Shown one piece after another: positions 8,497 through 16,269 of a DNA stretch of 46,656 nt; within the stretch, counting starts at the first letter, position 1, and each line of letters begins with the position of its first letter. The notes under the pieces were generated by a model. That model was not told where the DNA came from, did not search any database, and saw only the letters and a program-made list of their open reading frames with translations. The stretch comes from Cytobacillus praedii. GTDB taxonomy: Bacteria > Bacillota > Bacilli > Bacillales > Cytobacillaceae. Location: assembly GCF_001439605.1 (NCBI RefSeq), contig NZ_LMBX01000026.1, positions 1 to 46,656 of the forward strand, in the 5' to 3' direction. The position numbers were made by a program, and so were the translations under genes.

Positions 8497-8520
8497 GAGG
8501 AGTTCCCGCTCCTCTTTTTT
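8497..8520 (+). terminator. Terminator of the surface protein gene
   Basis: The hairpin GAGGAG (8497-8502) with CTCCTC (8509-8514) is followed by six T residues. Confidence 0.85.
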
Positions 8521-8560
8521 GATTGTATAAATATTTCGAAGTATTTCATCTCATTACATG

Positions 8561-8569
8561 CATAGAATG
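8561..8569 (+). promoter_or_regulatory. Possible sigma-K-like -10 element before the cgeB operon
   Basis: CATAGAATG differs from CATAnnnTA only in the last base. It lies about 35 bases before the start of the 163-residue protein, inside a 7-bp inverted repeat (ATTACAT and ATGTAAT). The -35 region is unclear. Confidence 0.3.
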
Positions 8570-8604
8570 TAATGATATCTTCGGAATATTCAAGGGGGAT
8601 CGAT

Positions 8605-9096
8605 ATGTTTTGGAATAAAAAACCGAAGGAAACTGCTGAGGCTTGTGTCTGGTTCAGCTACACTGTTATGCTTCCTGAAAATGATGAGGACGACAATGAA
8701 GTGACAGTGATTGGTAATATGATTATCAAAAATACAGGTACTTCTGTCTTAAATACACCCATGATTTGTATTCGAATTAAGCCTCCTGAAGATGTTCGAC
8801 TTGGCGGAAAAATCGGTTCTGTCACTCATACTGCTTTAATGATAGATGGAACGAACAGCGAATCATGGCACTACTTCCATGATAACTGGAAGGAACAAGC
8901 AGAAAAAACTGGAGAGCATTGGCTTAAGCCTAACAGGCACCTAAAATTAGAACCCGGTGAGAAATTATCGTTTGAAAACGAGTTGCGAATACCAACGACA
9001 AAAAGAGAAAAATTCGTTTTAATTGAGGGCTTTTTCTATAGTGAAGAAATCAAAAATGGAATCAGGACTTTGAACAATATTTCTATTAATCTGTAG
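8605..9096 (+). CDS. Hypothetical protein, beta-rich, in the cgeB operon
   Basis: This is a 163-residue protein starting at the ATG at 8605 behind a strong AAGGGGG site; an in-frame ATG at 8572 lacks one. The middle (VTVIGNMIIKNTGTSVLNTPMI) reads as alternating beta strands like an Ig-type or carbohydrate-associated sandwich, and EPGEKLSFENELRIP resembles similar repeats. There is no signal peptide. It lies 9 bases before CgeB, so the two are one operon and probably act on the same surface structure. I do not recognise the family. Confidence 0.7.
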   Translation: MFWNKKPKETAEACVWFSYTVMLPENDEDDNEVTVIGNMIIKNTGTSVLNTPMICIRIKPPEDVRLGGKIGSVTHTALMIDGTNSESWHYFHDNWKEQAEKTGEHWLKPNRHLKLEPGEKLSFENELRIPTTKREKFVLIEGFFYSEEIKNGIRTLNNISINL

Positions 9097-9105
9097 GAGA
9101 ATGAA

Positions 9106-10077
9106 ATGAAAATCCTCTTTATTTCTTCAGGCTATAATGGAATCTATGACCATTTTGAAGCATGGATAGTACAAGAGTTAGGCAAAAAACATGAGGTACA
9201 GTACTTTCAGTATAAAAACGGCCTTCGTACATTACAAACACTAACAAAATCATTTAAGCCTGAGGCTGTCATCACAATGGTAGGCTTTAAGTTGCCAATT
9301 AATATGGTCCAATGGCTAAAAGCAAATCATATAAAGACTGCGATTTGGTTCACAGAAGACCCCTACTTTATGGATCAAACAACTGAGCTTTCCCGTCATT
9401 ATGACTTTGTTTTTACCATCGATGCCGCAGCACTAGAATTTTATATAAATGACGGCCATACGCATGCTTACCAATTACCGCTTGGTACAGAACCAGAAAT
9501 ATTTAAGCCCAAAGAGATGGAAGGGAAATTCAAAAGCGATATATGCATCGTTGGCTATCCTTATCCTGATCGAGTAAAATACATCCAATTTCTTTTACAA
9601 AACACCCCTTACAATATTAGGGTTGTAGGAAATTGGAGAAAACCATTGTATTATTATCAAAATAATCCAAAGCTAATCATTAATGAAGGCTGGTTCAAAC
9701 CATCCATAGCAGCAGATTTTTATAACTCTTCAAAAATCATTTTAAATACACACCGGCCGTTTAACCTGAAGCATAATCAAAACCGGCTTGGCATAGTAGG
9801 AAAAAGCATTAACAATCGAACCTTTGATGTTGCCGCATGTGAGGCCTTTCAATTAATTGAATTCAAAGAGGATTTACCTAACCACTTTGTTGAAGATGAG
9901 GAAATAGCAGCTTTTAAAAATAATGAAGAGATGCTAAAAAAGATTGACTATTATTTACAAAACGAGGTAGAGCGGCAAAGAATAGCGGCTAAAGCCAGAA
10001 ATCGAGTATTAAAAGAGCATACATTTGAGAAGAGGCTCGATAAATTAATTCAGATTATTTCTAATGCCTCCAATTAA
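9106..10077 (+). CDS. cgeB: CgeB-like glycosyltransferase (spore maturation)
   Basis: The 323-residue product matches the CgeB/YkvP family. An N-terminal DUF3880-like half includes TAIWFTEDPYFMD, and a C-terminal GT4-type half (Glyco_trans_1_2) includes VGYPYPDRVKYI, KIILNTHRPF, the RTFDVAACEAFQL nucleotide-sugar block and a C-terminal coiled segment. In B. subtilis, cgeB is made late in sporulation under sigma-K and GerE and affects the outermost spore layer. I infer a retaining sugar transfer to a spore-surface acceptor; donor and acceptor are unknown. A GGAG site lies before the ATG. Confidence 0.85.
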   Translation: MKILFISSGYNGIYDHFEAWIVQELGKKHEVQYFQYKNGLRTLQTLTKSFKPEAVITMVGFKLPINMVQWLKANHIKTAIWFTEDPYFMDQTTELSRHYDFVFTIDAAALEFYINDGHTHAYQLPLGTEPEIFKPKEMEGKFKSDICIVGYPYPDRVKYIQFLLQNTPYNIRVVGNWRKPLYYYQNNPKLIINEGWFKPSIAADFYNSSKIILNTHRPFNLKHNQNRLGIVGKSINNRTFDVAACEAFQLIEFKEDLPNHFVEDEEIAAFKNNEEMLKKIDYYLQNEVERQRIAAKARNRVLKEHTFEKRLDKLIQIISNASN

Positions 10078-10118
10078 TATATCGTTTGAATAAATCTAGC
10101 AATCAATATTTTAGGAAG

Positions 10119-10142
10119 AAGCGATTGAGATGACAATCGCTT
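10119..10142. terminator. Hairpin between cgeB and the 50-residue gene
   Basis: The arms AAGCGATTG and CAATCGCTT surround a 6-base loop between two converging genes. The following T runs are short, so its strength as a terminator is uncertain. Confidence 0.45.
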
Positions 10143-10154
10143 TCCAGGGTCTTT

Positions 10155-10307
10155 TTATCTGTAACTTCCATACTTGGTCACCATATTAGGGGTTTTTTTG
10201 ACCATCACTTGAGATTGAGATGGTGCAACTTTTGTCATTTGCATGGGTCTTCCATGATACCGCCCATCAGCTGAATATATTTTATTAATCTTATTGCATA
10301 GACACAT
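10155..10307 (-). CDS. 50-residue Gln/Lys-rich microprotein
   Basis: An ATG at 10307 with a well-placed GAGGTGAT ribosome site opens a 50-codon frame. It begins MCLCNKINKIYSADGRYHG, continues with a Met, Gln, Val and Lys-rich middle, and ends with KYGSYR and a TAA at 10157-10155. The CLC near the start and the Tyr, Gly and His content resemble small spore-coat proteins. It lies in the spore-surface block between cgeB and a glycosyltransferase. The function is unknown. I take it as real from the ribosome site and the non-random composition. Confidence 0.6.
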   Translation of the reverse strand: MCLCNKINKIYSADGRYHGRPMQMTKVAPSQSQVMVKKTPNMVTKYGSYR

Positions 10308-10408
10308 AAGATCACCTCACCTTCTTAATGTATAATATGAAAGTATTTTATTTTTGCTTGTACTTCTGTACTGAATTGTCCAATTTAAAGAAATAGCAAA
10401 ATAAAGCC

Positions 10409-11074
10409 CTAAAAATAACCATCATAATTTTGAACGAATATCAACCTGTTTTCTTCGTAGCCGTTTAAGTTTACTGTCCCTGTTGCATGGAGACACCACG
10501 GACTTATTTGCCTTGGAACTCCAACATCATATCCTGCTTTCTCAAATTCTAAGCTTTGAGAAACATCATAGAAATGCCAGCCTTGAAATAATTCTTCTCT
10601 CCATTCAAGATCGTACTGGGTCACCATAATTAATCCATCGATCACCTTAACTTTCTCATAATCTTCTATGACAGGGCGATTCGCTAGGGTTCCTATTGTC
10701 CTTTTGCCTTTAGGGGTATAATAGACAGCTCCATATACGAGCTTGCTATTCCACCAAACCCCATTTGGGAGCGTTTTAGCACCTACCATTCCAAGCATTC
10801 CTAATTTAGGAAATTTATTAAATAACGAAATGATATCGTAAATGAAATGTTTATTAAAAATATAAGTATCCTGATGCAGATATACTTTATATTTAGCATC
10901 ACTTCTTTTCATCCCTTGATTGTATCCTGAAGTCAGACTTGAAGCATTCTCAATTGAAATCGTTTCGATTTCATAGCCTTCTGGTATCTTTAAAGAATGA
11001 ATATATTTTAATGCTGTATTGTATTTTTCAGCATGATTAACACAGGAAATAAAGCATATTTTTTTGTTATTCAC
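10409..11074 (-). CDS. Glycosyltransferase of the GT-A (GT2-like) fold
   Basis: This 221-residue protein resembles the single-domain 'glycosyltransferase like' family (PF13712 type). It has an N-terminal beta strand KICFISCVNH, a nucleotide-binding stretch IETISIENASSLTSGYNQGM, and YLHQDTYI in place of the usual DxD. It continues with GMLGMVGA, VIDGLIMVTQ and a C-terminal WHFYDVSQSLEFEKAGYDVGVP block typical of these enzymes. It has no membrane segment. It is transcribed alone on the minus strand, divergent from the next glycosyltransferase. It probably adds one sugar to a surface glycan; donor and linkage are not predictable. Confidence 0.75.
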   Translation of the reverse strand: MNNKKICFISCVNHAEKYNTALKYIHSLKIPEGYEIETISIENASSLTSGYNQGMKRSDAKYKVYLHQDTYIFNKHFIYDIISLFNKFPKLGMLGMVGAKTLPNGVWWNSKLVYGAVYYTPKGKRTIGTLANRPVIEDYEKVKVIDGLIMVTQYDLEWREELFQGWHFYDVSQSLEFEKAGYDVGVPRQISPWCLHATGTVNLNGYEENRLIFVQNYDGYF

Positions 11075-11195
11075 CTTGCCGTCACCTCTACATTCGTATC
11101 ATATATATATTCATAGATTTTCATTCACTTTCATTTAAAAATATTTTGAAAGAGTATGTACGCTTTAGCATAATAATTAAAAAGGGGCGATATAA

Positions 11196-12128
11196 GTGAA
11201 AGAAAACCATAAGAAAAGGTATCCGCTCGTTTCTATTTTAATTCCTACATATAACCGCCCACATTACTTTGATTTAGCTTTAACGAGCGCTTTGGAGCAA
11301 ACATATCCGAATATTGAAATTCTAATCGGAGATGACAGTTCGAATGAAGACACAATAAACCTTGTGCAAACCAAATATTTACCTGCCCATTCGAATATTA
11401 CTTTTATACGCAATCAACGTACTCTAGGGCTTTTGGATAACAGCTTAAGCTTATTTGAAAAAGCAAATGGGAAATACATTAATTACTTAATGGATGATGA
11501 TCTATTTTATCCAGAGAAAATAGAAAAAATGATGGCTTATTTTTTGAATGATCACAAAGAGGAAATCTCATTAGTTACTTCTCATAGAAACCTGATCAAT
11601 GAAAATGGCACACCTTTTCCTGATGGGCATTTGAATCAAAAAATAAGCAAAACAGATACAATTGCCTCTGGAATTGAAGTAGGAAACCAAATCTTAATGA
11701 ATTGCCATAATTATATTGGTGAACCAACTACTCCATTATTCCGGAAACAGAATTTAATAGAGCCCTTTGGAACATTAAAAGGCCGAAGATATCATTTCAG
11801 TGTTGATTTGGCATCTTGGATTGTATTGTTATCAAAAGGAAATGTTGCCTTTATTTCAGAACCTTTAAGCTGCTTTCGATTACATCGAGATCAACAATTA
11901 CAGTCATACTCGAAACAAATAGATGGTATAGAAGATTTAACTCATCTAATTGTTACTGCTAAACAATATGGTTTTTTGCAGGAAAGGGAAAAATGGGAAC
12001 AAGCTTTAATTGAAGTGTTAAATTGGATTCAAAAAGGCTTTCATTATTATCGAAAGGACAAAACTGAAATAAAAAATAGATTGTTTCAATGCCAGGAGCT
12101 TGTTCATAATGAATTAAGTTTCCCTTAA
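11196..12128 (+). CDS. GT2 family glycosyltransferase
   Basis: The 310-residue product carries a complete N-terminal GT-A domain: VSILIPTYNRP (residues 12-22), GDDSSNEDT for nucleotide binding, and the acidic metal site at D100-D102 in YLMDDDLF. A C-terminal region with SVDLASWIVLLSKG and CFRLHRDQQ follows, as in inverting family 2 enzymes. The start is a GTG at 11196 with AAGGGGCG upstream. It converges with the minus-strand glycosyltransferase operon and ends 10 bases from it with no obvious terminator. It is cytosolic and the donor is unknown. Confidence 0.85.
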   Translation: MKENHKKRYPLVSILIPTYNRPHYFDLALTSALEQTYPNIEILIGDDSSNEDTINLVQTKYLPAHSNITFIRNQRTLGLLDNSLSLFEKANGKYINYLMDDDLFYPEKIEKMMAYFLNDHKEEISLVTSHRNLINENGTPFPDGHLNQKISKTDTIASGIEVGNQILMNCHNYIGEPTTPLFRKQNLIEPFGTLKGRRYHFSVDLASWIVLLSKGNVAFISEPLSCFRLHRDQQLQSYSKQIDGIEDLTHLIVTAKQYGFLQEREKWEQALIEVLNWIQKGFHYYRKDKTEIKNRLFQCQELVHNELSFP

Positions 12129-12137
12129 AATCAGGCT

Positions 12138-13142
12138 TTAATATTTGCTAAACTCTGAAGTTAGATTGCTCATTACTCTTGCCCAGTTATATTTCTGAGC
12201 TGTTTGTATTGCATTTTCGGTAAGATAGTTTGCTAGTTCTCGATCTGTTAGTACTCTATAAATAGCATTTGCTACACCATCAGCATCTCCACTATTCACC
12301 ATTAAACAGTTATGCCCATCTATACAAAATTCTTCATTTCCATTCGCTCTCGTAGTAACTACAGGTGCACCGCTAGCCATTGCCTCAAGGATGGGCATAC
12401 CGAATCCTTCATGAAAGGAAGTTTGGACAAATACGCCACAATTTGCATAAAGGTAGGCTACTGTTCGATCATCAGGGACAGAAAAATGCAGTAAAGGGAT
12501 ATGAGGAATAGTAGGCTGTTCTATACCGAATGTAACTAAAGATACGCCATTTAACATTTGATGAACCTTTTGTACGGCTTCTGCCGTTACTTGAAAGCCT
12601 TTCAAATGTTGACTTTTTCTACTGCAAGCCAAAATACGAAGCGGATCATAATCATGCGTTCTATTCGGTCTGAAAACATCATGATCAATAGCGATTGATA
12701 CATTTGCTGCTTGCTTTTGAAAACGCTGTGCCAATTGATTAGTTGTCCAGTCAGCTACCGTTAAATAATGAATATTCTTCTGGTAGGTTTGAAGAACTCT
12801 TGCCCTCATTTCTGGTGAATGCGGGTAATAGCTCTCTTCAATATCTTGTACAAGGTAAAATGGGATCCCGCGTCCGTTTTGAGACGGATCACAGCTAGCA
12901 ACCACGGTGTCTAGTGTATTCCACCAAGTTGCAACTTTTATTGCATCCATTACTCTAAGCTGCTGCAGCATTTGCTGATAGTTTTTAAATCTACTAACCT
13001 GCACCTTTAACGGAAACCATCGCGGCTGATGATCCAATGAAAACAAATGAACTCGATAACCTATATCATGTAAATGGTTTATATGTTCAAAAACATTCTT
13101 AACTCCTCCTGAAACACCATTAGCTTCAAGTACATAAACAAT
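12138..13142 (-). CDS. GT4 glycosyltransferase with a non-standard start
   Basis: This is a GT-B fold glycosyltransferase with a standard C-terminal half: ILACSRKSQHLKGFQ, EQPTIPHIPLLHF, the ANCGVFVQTSFHEGFGMP donor site with its EGFGMPILEAMA core, and GNEEFCIDGHNC. The ordinary in-frame start is a TTG at 13046, giving 302 residues and cutting off the N-terminal strand and Gly-rich loop. The open frame continues upstream as IVYVLEANGVSGGVKNVFEH, exactly what a family N-terminus looks like. No ATG, GTG or TTG is available there; an ATT codon at 13142-13140 occupies the expected position, four bases after the stop of the preceding gene. I give the 334-residue form. It is the last gene of a four-gene operon. 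Confidence 0.7.
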   Translation of the reverse strand: MVYVLEANGVSGGVKNVFEHINHLHDIGYRVHLFSLDHQPRWFPLKVQVSRFKNYQQMLQQLRVMDAIKVATWWNTLDTVVASCDPSQNGRGIPFYLVQDIEESYYPHSPEMRARVLQTYQKNIHYLTVADWTTNQLAQRFQKQAANVSIAIDHDVFRPNRTHDYDPLRILACSRKSQHLKGFQVTAEAVQKVHQMLNGVSLVTFGIEQPTIPHIPLLHFSVPDDRTVAYLYANCGVFVQTSFHEGFGMPILEAMASGAPVVTTRANGNEEFCIDGHNCLMVNSGDADGVANAIYRVLTDRELANYLTENAIQTAQKYNWARVMSNLTSEFSKY

Positions 13143-13146
13143 CTCT

Positions 13147-14364
13147 CTATGATTTAAGGATGTGATAATAACCCCTCCATTTCAAATCAAATTGTTTCCT
13201 TGCTTCAAAATCCTTTTGTTTGTAAAAATTAATTTTTTGATGGCCTCCTCTTGTTTGGCCTTCCAAATGAATGGCTGCAGCTGAACCGCAGTAAACCACC
13301 CTCAATCCTCTTAACCTAGCTCTGAAGCAATATTCCACATCCTCAAAACCAGTAAAAAAATCTTCAGAGAAAAGACCTAAATCAGCAATGACATCCTGTT
13401 TAATTAGTAATAGGGCACCTGTGACAGCATGAACATCATCAATGGCAAGGGCAGGTGCATAATCTGCTGGTAAGCCAACGTATCGATGATAAAGATCAGC
13501 GTTCATTCCTCCATGCTGAATCGTTTGATTTGGATATAGCAAGCGTGCACCAACAACACCAATTTCAGGTGAGCTTTGCATGGTATTAAGCATTTTCTCT
13601 AGCCATTCAGGTTGATGAAAAATAATATCATTGTTAACGAGCACGATATGTTTACCTCTAGCGTGTCTAATCCCTTGATTGACGGTACAGCTAAAACCCT
13701 CATTCTGGTTTTTTAGGATGACTTTAATATTTTCCTGTGATCCCCATTCCAGCAGCTGCTGTTGAATTTGAATGGCACTTCCATCATCAACAACGATAAT
13801 CTCGTAGGAAGTTTTTGTTGTCATCGCTTTTAAAGTGTTTGCACATTGTTTGACTAAATCAACTTGATTAAAGCTTGGAATGATGCAGCTTACAATATTT
13901 TCAAAATCAACTTTCCAAGGAGGATGAGGTGAACTTAGAAGTGAAATACATTCCTCGGATGTTAATATATTTCCTAAAACTGTAATCCGATTTCCTTGTT
14001 TCTTAAGCGTACCTACAAATCCATACAACCCTGCTTGATCAGGCTCACGATATAATAATTCCCTGTAAAGGCTTTGTACAAATAAAGTTTCATTCGATCG
14101 AAAAAACGTTCTTAAAATTCCAGCGATTGTTTGTTTTTGTCTGGCGAGAATGGCAGGAGGGTGATTGTAATGCTGTATACATTCATTACTTTGCAGGACT
14201 GAGTTGATAATGGAGATTTTGCTGTGGCCAGACATGAAAAGATTATGATAATGCTCGATTTCAATGGAATTCGCTTCCCGTAATAACAGCTCCTTATATA
14301 AACAAGTAACAAAATCTGTTCCATCTTTTTGGTAAATATCATATAACCTTTGAATGATTCTCAA
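13147..14364 (-). CDS. DUF4214-GT2 fusion glycosyltransferase
   Basis: The 405-residue product has two DUF4214-type repeats followed by a GT2 domain. The repeats (about residues 18-62 and 95-139) share the pattern F...LYRELLxREP...SEEC. The transferase domain (about 157-395) has SCIIPSFNQ, IVVDDGS, the NND metal motif at 244-246, GALLLIKQ and the EDVEYCFRARL helix. I chose the TTG at 14364 because GGGGTGG lies upstream; the ATG at 14391 has no ribosome site. DUF4214 is a helical domain seen in secreted and cell-surface proteins, and its role beside a transferase is not established. The neighbour at 14457 carries the same repeats at its other end. Confidence 0.85.
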   Translation of the reverse strand: MRIIQRLYDIYQKDGTDFVTCLYKELLLREANSIEIEHYHNLFMSGHSKISIINSVLQSNECIQHYNHPPAILARQKQTIAGILRTFFRSNETLFVQSLYRELLYREPDQAGLYGFVGTLKKQGNRITVLGNILTSEECISLLSSPHPPWKVDFENIVSCIIPSFNQVDLVKQCANTLKAMTTKTSYEIIVVDDGSAIQIQQQLLEWGSQENIKVILKNQNEGFSCTVNQGIRHARGKHIVLVNNDIIFHQPEWLEKMLNTMQSSPEIGVVGARLLYPNQTIQHGGMNADLYHRYVGLPADYAPALAIDDVHAVTGALLLIKQDVIADLGLFSEDFFTGFEDVEYCFRARLRGLRVVYCGSAAAIHLEGQTRGGHQKINFYKQKDFEARKQFDLKWRGYYHILKS

Positions 14365-14456
14365 CTCAACCACCCCAGAGAAAATATACATGTTAATTAT
14401 TCATTTCATGTAATTATTAATTGTAAAAAACTAAAAGGGAATATTCTTTTTTACTT

Positions 14457-16046
14457 TCAGGAGGGATTTACAATAGAAAAAAGTGACGTACATTCTGGAG
14501 ATGTTAAAATAGATTTAATAACAGAAATTCTGCTTCCGCCTTGCTTTAGGGTACTTATAAAGCCATGCATTCCATCTTCATCAGGTTCACGAAACAGCAA
14601 TTCTCGATAAAGGCATTTGACAAAATCCACATCGTCGTATTTGTTGAATGTTCTTAAAACTTCAATAATCGTTTGATTGTATCTATATAGCGCATTGAGC
14701 GGCCGGTTGAATTGCTGACCACATTCTTCACTTTGCAAAATTGCCTCAATAATTGATATTTTACTAAGGCCAGTGAATAATAAATTTCGATAATGATCTA
14801 ATTCAATTTGGTTCGGCGAACGTAATAATAATTCATTATATAAACCTTTAATGAATTCAGAGGACTCGCATTGATACAACTGATGGATTTTTTCCATTAC
14901 TCTTAATTTGTTTTCGTGATACGAATGTATTTTATTTGTACTATCTTGAAACCTTCCACCAGTCAATTGGTTTAAAGCAAATGATATATCCATAGCAGCC
15001 TGATCATAGGTAAATGTTTGGTCAATGAAGCTTTTTAGATTATTTCCTTTATCTGCTGCTTCTATTTTATCTGCATAGATGTTCCTCATCCTCTGTTTCA
15101 AATTTTCAACAGAGGGTTCTGCCCATAGCTGATCACCTCTATAACCGTGATAATGAGATTGTTGCTTTACTGGCACTAAGTGATAAGGAATTAAATAACT
15201 GTTTTTTTCATTAAGAAAGTCAAGCTGACCTCCCCATGCTGTCGCAATGACCGGGAGACCCCGTTTGCCAGCTTCAAGCATTGGGTAGCCAATTCCTTCC
15301 CCTCTGCTTGGAAGAACAAAAGCACTAGAATGATTATATAAACCTTCCATTTCGAATTCATCTCTAATCGACAAATCAATATAATATCTTCCCGGATCAT
15401 TATATTTTCTGCTTTCTGCAGCGATTAGTTCTTCGATCTTTTGGTTATTATGTGCCCCAGTTTTAATAATAAGCACTACGTCTTCGTTTGATGAAAATTC
15501 CTCGAAGTAGGCTTTGAGCAATAAATCATACCCTTTCCTTTCTATCCACGTAAATATAGATAAAAAACGAAATGAAGGGAGCTGATGCATGTAATGTGGA
15601 ACTTGACTAGTAAAAAAAGGCAAGATTTCTGGAGATAAACATGGCCTTATTTTAAAAACAGGAACAGTTAAACCAGCTTGGCGCATGATCTGAACATTAT
15701 GTTCACTTGAAACAAACACTGCATCCATTTCATTACATTTGCTTATCCAATGATCAGGAATTTTTGATGTTTCCCAATAAGTGAAACCAATCGTTAATCC
15801 AGGCATCCGTCTCCATGAATCAGGTAGCTGATGTAAGATATATACTTGATTCCCGTAAGCATTTGGTTTTTCAATAAATCCTTTGAAAAGTTTGCTTTGA
15901 TCTGGAGACAGATTTAACTGGTAACCATGGTTAATTAAATCAAGCTTTACATCAATTCCTTTGGAATGTAGGGCTAAAAGATATTCTCTAGCAGCTCTGC
16001 TGTATCCCGAATGATCATAAACTGATCCTTTCCAGACAATTTGCAT
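14457..16046 (-). CDS. GT4-DUF4214 fusion glycosyltransferase
   Basis: The product has 529 residues from the second ATG, which is better spaced from GGAGAG than the first (16052). Residues 1-370 form a GT-B transferase: the N-terminal WKGSVYDHSGYSRAAREYL loop, FLSIFTWIERKGYDLLLKAY, VVLIIKTGAHN and the donor site SSAFVLPSRGEGIGYPMLEA. Residues about 395-525 hold two DUF4214 repeats (FIKGLYNELLLRSPN... and FVKCLYRELLFREPD...), close in sequence to those at the start of the next gene. It lies in the operon 17391 to 12138. The order of domains is the reverse of its neighbour, which suggests recombination between the two genes or a shared docking role. Confidence 0.87.
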   Translation of the reverse strand: MQIVWKGSVYDHSGYSRAAREYLLALHSKGIDVKLDLINHGYQLNLSPDQSKLFKGFIEKPNAYGNQVYILHQLPDSWRRMPGLTIGFTYWETSKIPDHWISKCNEMDAVFVSSEHNVQIMRQAGLTVPVFKIRPCLSPEILPFFTSQVPHYMHQLPSFRFLSIFTWIERKGYDLLLKAYFEEFSSNEDVVLIIKTGAHNNQKIEELIAAESRKYNDPGRYYIDLSIRDEFEMEGLYNHSSAFVLPSRGEGIGYPMLEAGKRGLPVIATAWGGQLDFLNEKNSYLIPYHLVPVKQQSHYHGYRGDQLWAEPSVENLKQRMRNIYADKIEAADKGNNLKSFIDQTFTYDQAAMDISFALNQLTGGRFQDSTNKIHSYHENKLRVMEKIHQLYQCESSEFIKGLYNELLLRSPNQIELDHYRNLLFTGLSKISIIEAILQSEECGQQFNRPLNALYRYNQTIIEVLRTFNKYDDVDFVKCLYRELLFREPDEDGMHGFISTLKQGGSRISVIKSILTSPECTSLFSIVNPS

Positions 16047-16079
16047 AATCATCTCTCCAATTTCCCTCGTCCACGAAAG

Positions 16080-16215
16080 AATGAATCAAATTCGCCTTGG
16101 CGTATTTGCGCCCAGCTTTTTATCGATCACGCTGATAAATTCCTACAAAAAATCTACGGCATCTGCCGGAGGCTTAACTTATTCAGCCCAAGTTTTAACT
16201 CCCATTGAATTCGAT
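16080..16215. other. Intergenic segment with repeat-like character
   Basis: This 136-base stretch lies inside the glycosyltransferase operon, between the genes starting at 16046 and ending at 16270. It is more GC-rich than its surroundings and carries phrases such as GCCTCCGGCAGATGCC and GGCGCAAATACGCCAAGGCG. I recall similar phrases from dispersed extragenic repeats in Bacillaceae, but cannot verify it. It contains no supported gene on either strand; a plus-strand open frame here has no ribosome site. Confidence 0.35.
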
Positions 16216-16269
16216 ACCATTTGCATTCAACTCATCACCTATAAAAGTGGGGTTCTTTGCATTATAAAA

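Noticed and set aside
13138..13160. Programmed frameshift joining the DUF4214-GT2 gene to the next GT4 gene
   Set aside because: No slippery heptamer is visible and the required shift is +1; a separate start just after the stop is simpler.
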